Below, one piece after another: positions 4,838 to 6,510 of a stretch of DNA of 6,510 bases. Where the stretch lies: the NCBI GenBank assembly GCA_016793415.1, contig JAEUMC010000485.1, forward strand, positions 1 to 6,510. Reading direction: 5' to 3'. Each line of letters opens with the position of its first letter. The first letter of the stretch is position 1. Source of the DNA: Devosia sp. (GTDB lineage: Bacteria; Pseudomonadota; Alphaproteobacteria; Rhizobiales; Devosiaceae). Position numbers and translations under genes: made by a program. The notes under the pieces were generated by a model. The model saw only the letters and a program-made list of their open reading frames with translations. It ran no database searches and was not told the DNA's origin.

Positions 4838-5875
4838 CTACGTCGTAAACCCCGGATCGAACACCACTGGCAGCACGTGGTCCGGCTGGGCGAACTTGCC
4901 GGATTTGAGCCGGGCCAGCATGGCTTCGCCGGCGCGTTCGCCGACGGCGTAGGCCGGCGAGATCACCGTGGTCATGTGCGGTCGGGCGTAGCGGTGTGCT
5001 TCGAAGCCGTTGAAGCCGACGACCCTCACATCTTCGGGCACGCGCACGCCGCGGTCGGTGAGCAGCAGCATGGCGGCAGTCGCCACCGGATCGTTGGCGC
5101 CGACCAGCGCACCGGGCAGGGGGTGGCTGTCGAGATGGGCGGCGACCGCCGCCTGCACGTCGGCGAACGACTCGCTGGCCGCCTCGAGCACGGTGACCGC
5201 CGCGGTGCTGCCGGCCATGGCGATGCTGTCGCGGATGCCGGCGATGCGGTTCTCGACCGCGGGCCAGGGCTGACGCGGGATCACCACCAGGATATCGGCG
5301 ACCCGACGGGCGAGGAGGTGATCGCCGATCAGCCGGCCGCCGCCCCGATCGTCCTGGCGGACGGTGCAGATATCGGCTCCGGCGCAAGGCAGTTCCTGCT
5401 GGAACACCACCACCGGCTGGTTGAGATCGGCCAATCGCTCGATGGCGGCGAGGCGCTCGGGCTTTGGCCCGGAAATCATGGCGCAGAAGCCGGCAACCTC
5501 GAAATTGCGCATGATCATCGATTGCGCCAGTTCGGCGCCCGGCATGCCCTGGATGGTCAGGGTGTAGTCGGCATGGTTCAGCACGTTGGCGAGCCCCGCC
5601 ACCACCTGGCAGGTGAAAAAATCGGCGAGGAAGGCAGGCGACTCGTCGACGATCACCATGCCGATCGAGCGCTGTTCGTCGACCCTGAGGTTGCGCGCAT
5701 TGGAGGAGCGGCGATAGCCCAGCCGCTCGATCTCGCGCTCGACCCGCTTGCGGGTCGCCGGACTGACGAACTGGGTGCGACCGTTGATGACGTTGGATAC
5801 CGTCATCGGCGAAACCTCGGCGGCCTTCGCCACATCCTTGATCGTTGCGCGCGGCCGCCGCTCGTCACCGCTCAT
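4838..5875 (-). CDS. LacI-family transcriptional regulator
   Basis: A full-length member of 345 residues. The N-terminal helix-turn-helix is at about 11-31 (TIKDVAKAAEVSPMTVSNVI), followed by the third helix with RLGYR and a hinge helix near 56-64 (RSSNARNLR) that carries the Leu expected to insert at the central CpG of the operator. Residues from about 70 form a type I periplasmic-binding-like effector domain, ending with the family pattern GANDPVATAAMLLL, GVRVPEDVRVVGFNG and a P-x-x-TTV segment. It has FNG where most members have FDD. The ATG start (5873-5875) has GAGGTGA ten bases upstream. It is co-oriented with the upstream hydrolase (46-base gap) and lies 388 bases before the transport operon. 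Two similar operator-like palindromes, one before the operon and one before its own gene, suggest it is an autoregulated local repressor whose inducer is the imported compound or a product of it. Confidence 0.93.
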   Translation of the reverse strand: MSGDERRPRATIKDVAKAAEVSPMTVSNVINGRTQFVSPATRKRVEREIERLGYRRSSNARNLRVDEQRSIGMVIVDESPAFLADFFTCQVVAGLANVLNHADYTLTIQGMPGAELAQSMIMRNFEVAGFCAMISGPKPERLAAIERLADLNQPVVVFQQELPCAGADICTVRQDDRGGGRLIGDHLLARRVADILVVIPRQPWPAVENRIAGIRDSIAMAGSTAAVTVLEAASESFADVQAAVAAHLDSHPLPGALVGANDPVATAAMLLLTDRGVRVPEDVRVVGFNGFEAHRYARPHMTTVISPAYAVGERAGEAMLARLKSGKFAQPDHVLPVVFDPGFTT

Positions 5876-5909
5876 TTGTCGGACGTCACCTCATCGGAAT
5901 GCTGACGAG

Positions 5910-5931
5910 ATACATATATCGTTACATCCCA
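5910..5931. promoter_or_regulatory. Predicted LacI-family autoregulatory operator
   Basis: Centred on the CG at 5920/5921. The plus strand matches the minus strand of the operon operator at 16 of 22 positions, including ATACAT at the left and CGTTACAT in the middle. Its own palindrome is imperfect because the right flank (CCCA) has diverged. It overlaps the stop codon of the upstream hydrolase gene (5922-5924) and lies 35-56 bases before the LacI start codon, a fitting place for autoregulation. No convincing -35/-10 pair is seen nearby. Confidence 0.6.
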
Positions 5932-6510
5932 ACGCGATAGAGCCGGTTGGCATTCTTCCAGAACACCGCCTCGGATTCGTCGTCGGACAGTGTCTGGAGG
6001 ATCTGCCTGAACGCCCCGTAGGCCTGGTCGAAGGTCGCGGCGAGACCGAGTACCGGATGGTCGGACGCCAGCATGGTGCGTTCGGTGCCGAAGGCCGCGA
6101 GGCAATCGAGCACGACCGGGCGGAGGCTGTCGAGGCTCCAGTGCGGATCGTAGGCGACGAGGTCGGAGACCTTGAGCGCGACGTTGGGAGCGCTCGCAAG
6201 GGCCGCGAGACCAGCCCGCCAATGCGCCATACCCTCGTCGCTGCGATCGAAGGGCGAGCCGCAATGGTTGATGATGAACTGCAGGTTCGGGAAGGCGCGG
6301 GCCAGCTCCAGCGCTTCGGCGGCCTGCCAGGGCGAGATCATGAGGTCGAATGACAGCCCAAGGGAATCAAGATGCTTCAAGCCCGTCCGCCAGGCCGGGC
6401 TGCTCATCCGGTGACGCTCCCTCGAGAACGAGCGCGAGGGATCAGGATGCCAGCTGAGAATGTCCCTGATGCCAACGACCTTGCCGTGTTCGGCATAGCG
6501 CTCGAGGATC
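5922..6510 (-). CDS. Amidohydrolase-2 / COG3618-type TIM-barrel hydrolase (lactonase-like), C-terminal part
   Basis: The frame is open from the right edge to TAA at 5922-5924; about 195 residues are visible and the start lies outside the window. The ATG at 6405-6407 is internal: the upstream codons continue family sequence (GKVVGIRDIL, then SWHPDP), matching the GIR-x-x-L strand of predicted metal-dependent hydrolases. Further landmarks are GLSFDL, IINHCGSPFD (His at 6264-6266), ALKVSDL where the family often has KxSGL, and MLASDHPVLG (Asp at 6060-6062), matching the catalytic SDxP motif. The usual Trp of SDWP is His here. It ends with FWKNANRLYRV, the typical C-terminal helix. Characterised relatives are sugar lactonases (L-fucono- and rhamnono-lactonases) and other lactone or amide hydrolases. 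Being next to a sugar importer, a lactonase of an oxidative sugar pathway is the best guess. The N-terminal metal ligands (HxH) are not visible. Confidence 0.83.
   Translation of the reverse strand, partial: ILERYAEHGKVVGIRDILSWHPDPSRSFSRERHRMSSPAWRTGLKHLDSLGLSFDLMISPWQAAEALELARAFPNLQFIINHCGSPFDRSDEGMAHWRAGLAALASAPNVALKVSDLVAYDPHWSLDSLRPVVLDCLAAFGTERTMLASDHPVLGLAATFDQAYGAFRQILQTLSDDESEAVFWKNANRLYRVGM

Noticed and set aside
4549..4848. A 99-codon frame running through the repeat element.
   Set aside because: It reads through the inverted arms and hairpins, with low-complexity Arg/Gly/Pro content, so it is not a gene.
4877..5905. A 342-codon open frame on the plus strand opposite the LacI gene.
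   Set aside because: It mirrors the third-position GC bias of the LacI gene on the minus strand and has no recognisable motif.

Overview
The window is high-GC and its genes have the strong third-position G/C bias of an alphaproteobacterium. The gene content (a single-cassette CUT2 sugar importer, an RraA-family enzyme, a ROK protein without the usual zinc cysteines) and the G-rich mosaic repeats between genes suggest the Hyphomicrobiales (rhizobial/Devosia-like lineages). The genus is inferred from style, not from a marker gene.

Layout. Positions 2-601 (+) hold the C-terminal part of a ROK-family protein. It converges on a block of five complete genes and one partial gene, all on the minus strand. 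In minus-strand reading order these are: a TIM-barrel amidohydrolase/lactonase-type enzyme cut by the right edge (5922-6510); a LacI-family regulator (4838-5875); a 388-bp non-coding stretch (4450-4837); then an operon of RraA-family enzyme (3769-4449), CUT2 permease (2738-3769), periplasmic substrate-binding protein (1689-2669) and ABC ATPase (851-1624). The RraA and permease genes overlap by one base. The binding-protein gene is followed by a strong hairpin before the ATPase gene. The 249-bp gap between the convergent ROK and ATPase genes is filled largely by a hairpin-rich repeat.

How the genes fit together. The ABC genes encode one complete importer of the ribose/xylose/fructose class (CUT2). 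The RraA-family and COG3618-type enzymes would act on the imported compound or its products. A lactonase followed by a 2-keto acid aldolase would suit oxidative, non-phosphorylative breakdown of a sugar or sugar acid. The substrate cannot be read from the sequence. The LacI protein probably controls the set: a near-perfect palindrome with a TAACGTTA core lies in the RraA promoter region, and a related site lies just upstream of the LacI gene itself.

Most notable non-coding structure. A 184-bp element (4602-4785) sits between the LacI and RraA genes. Its two inverted arms differ at six positions in the 55-bp core, and all six pair up as three compensatory changes that keep small local hairpins intact. 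Each arm also has paired G-runs flanking a GAAA-loop hairpin. I see no phage, CRISPR, RNA gene, insertion sequence or clearly new protein system.
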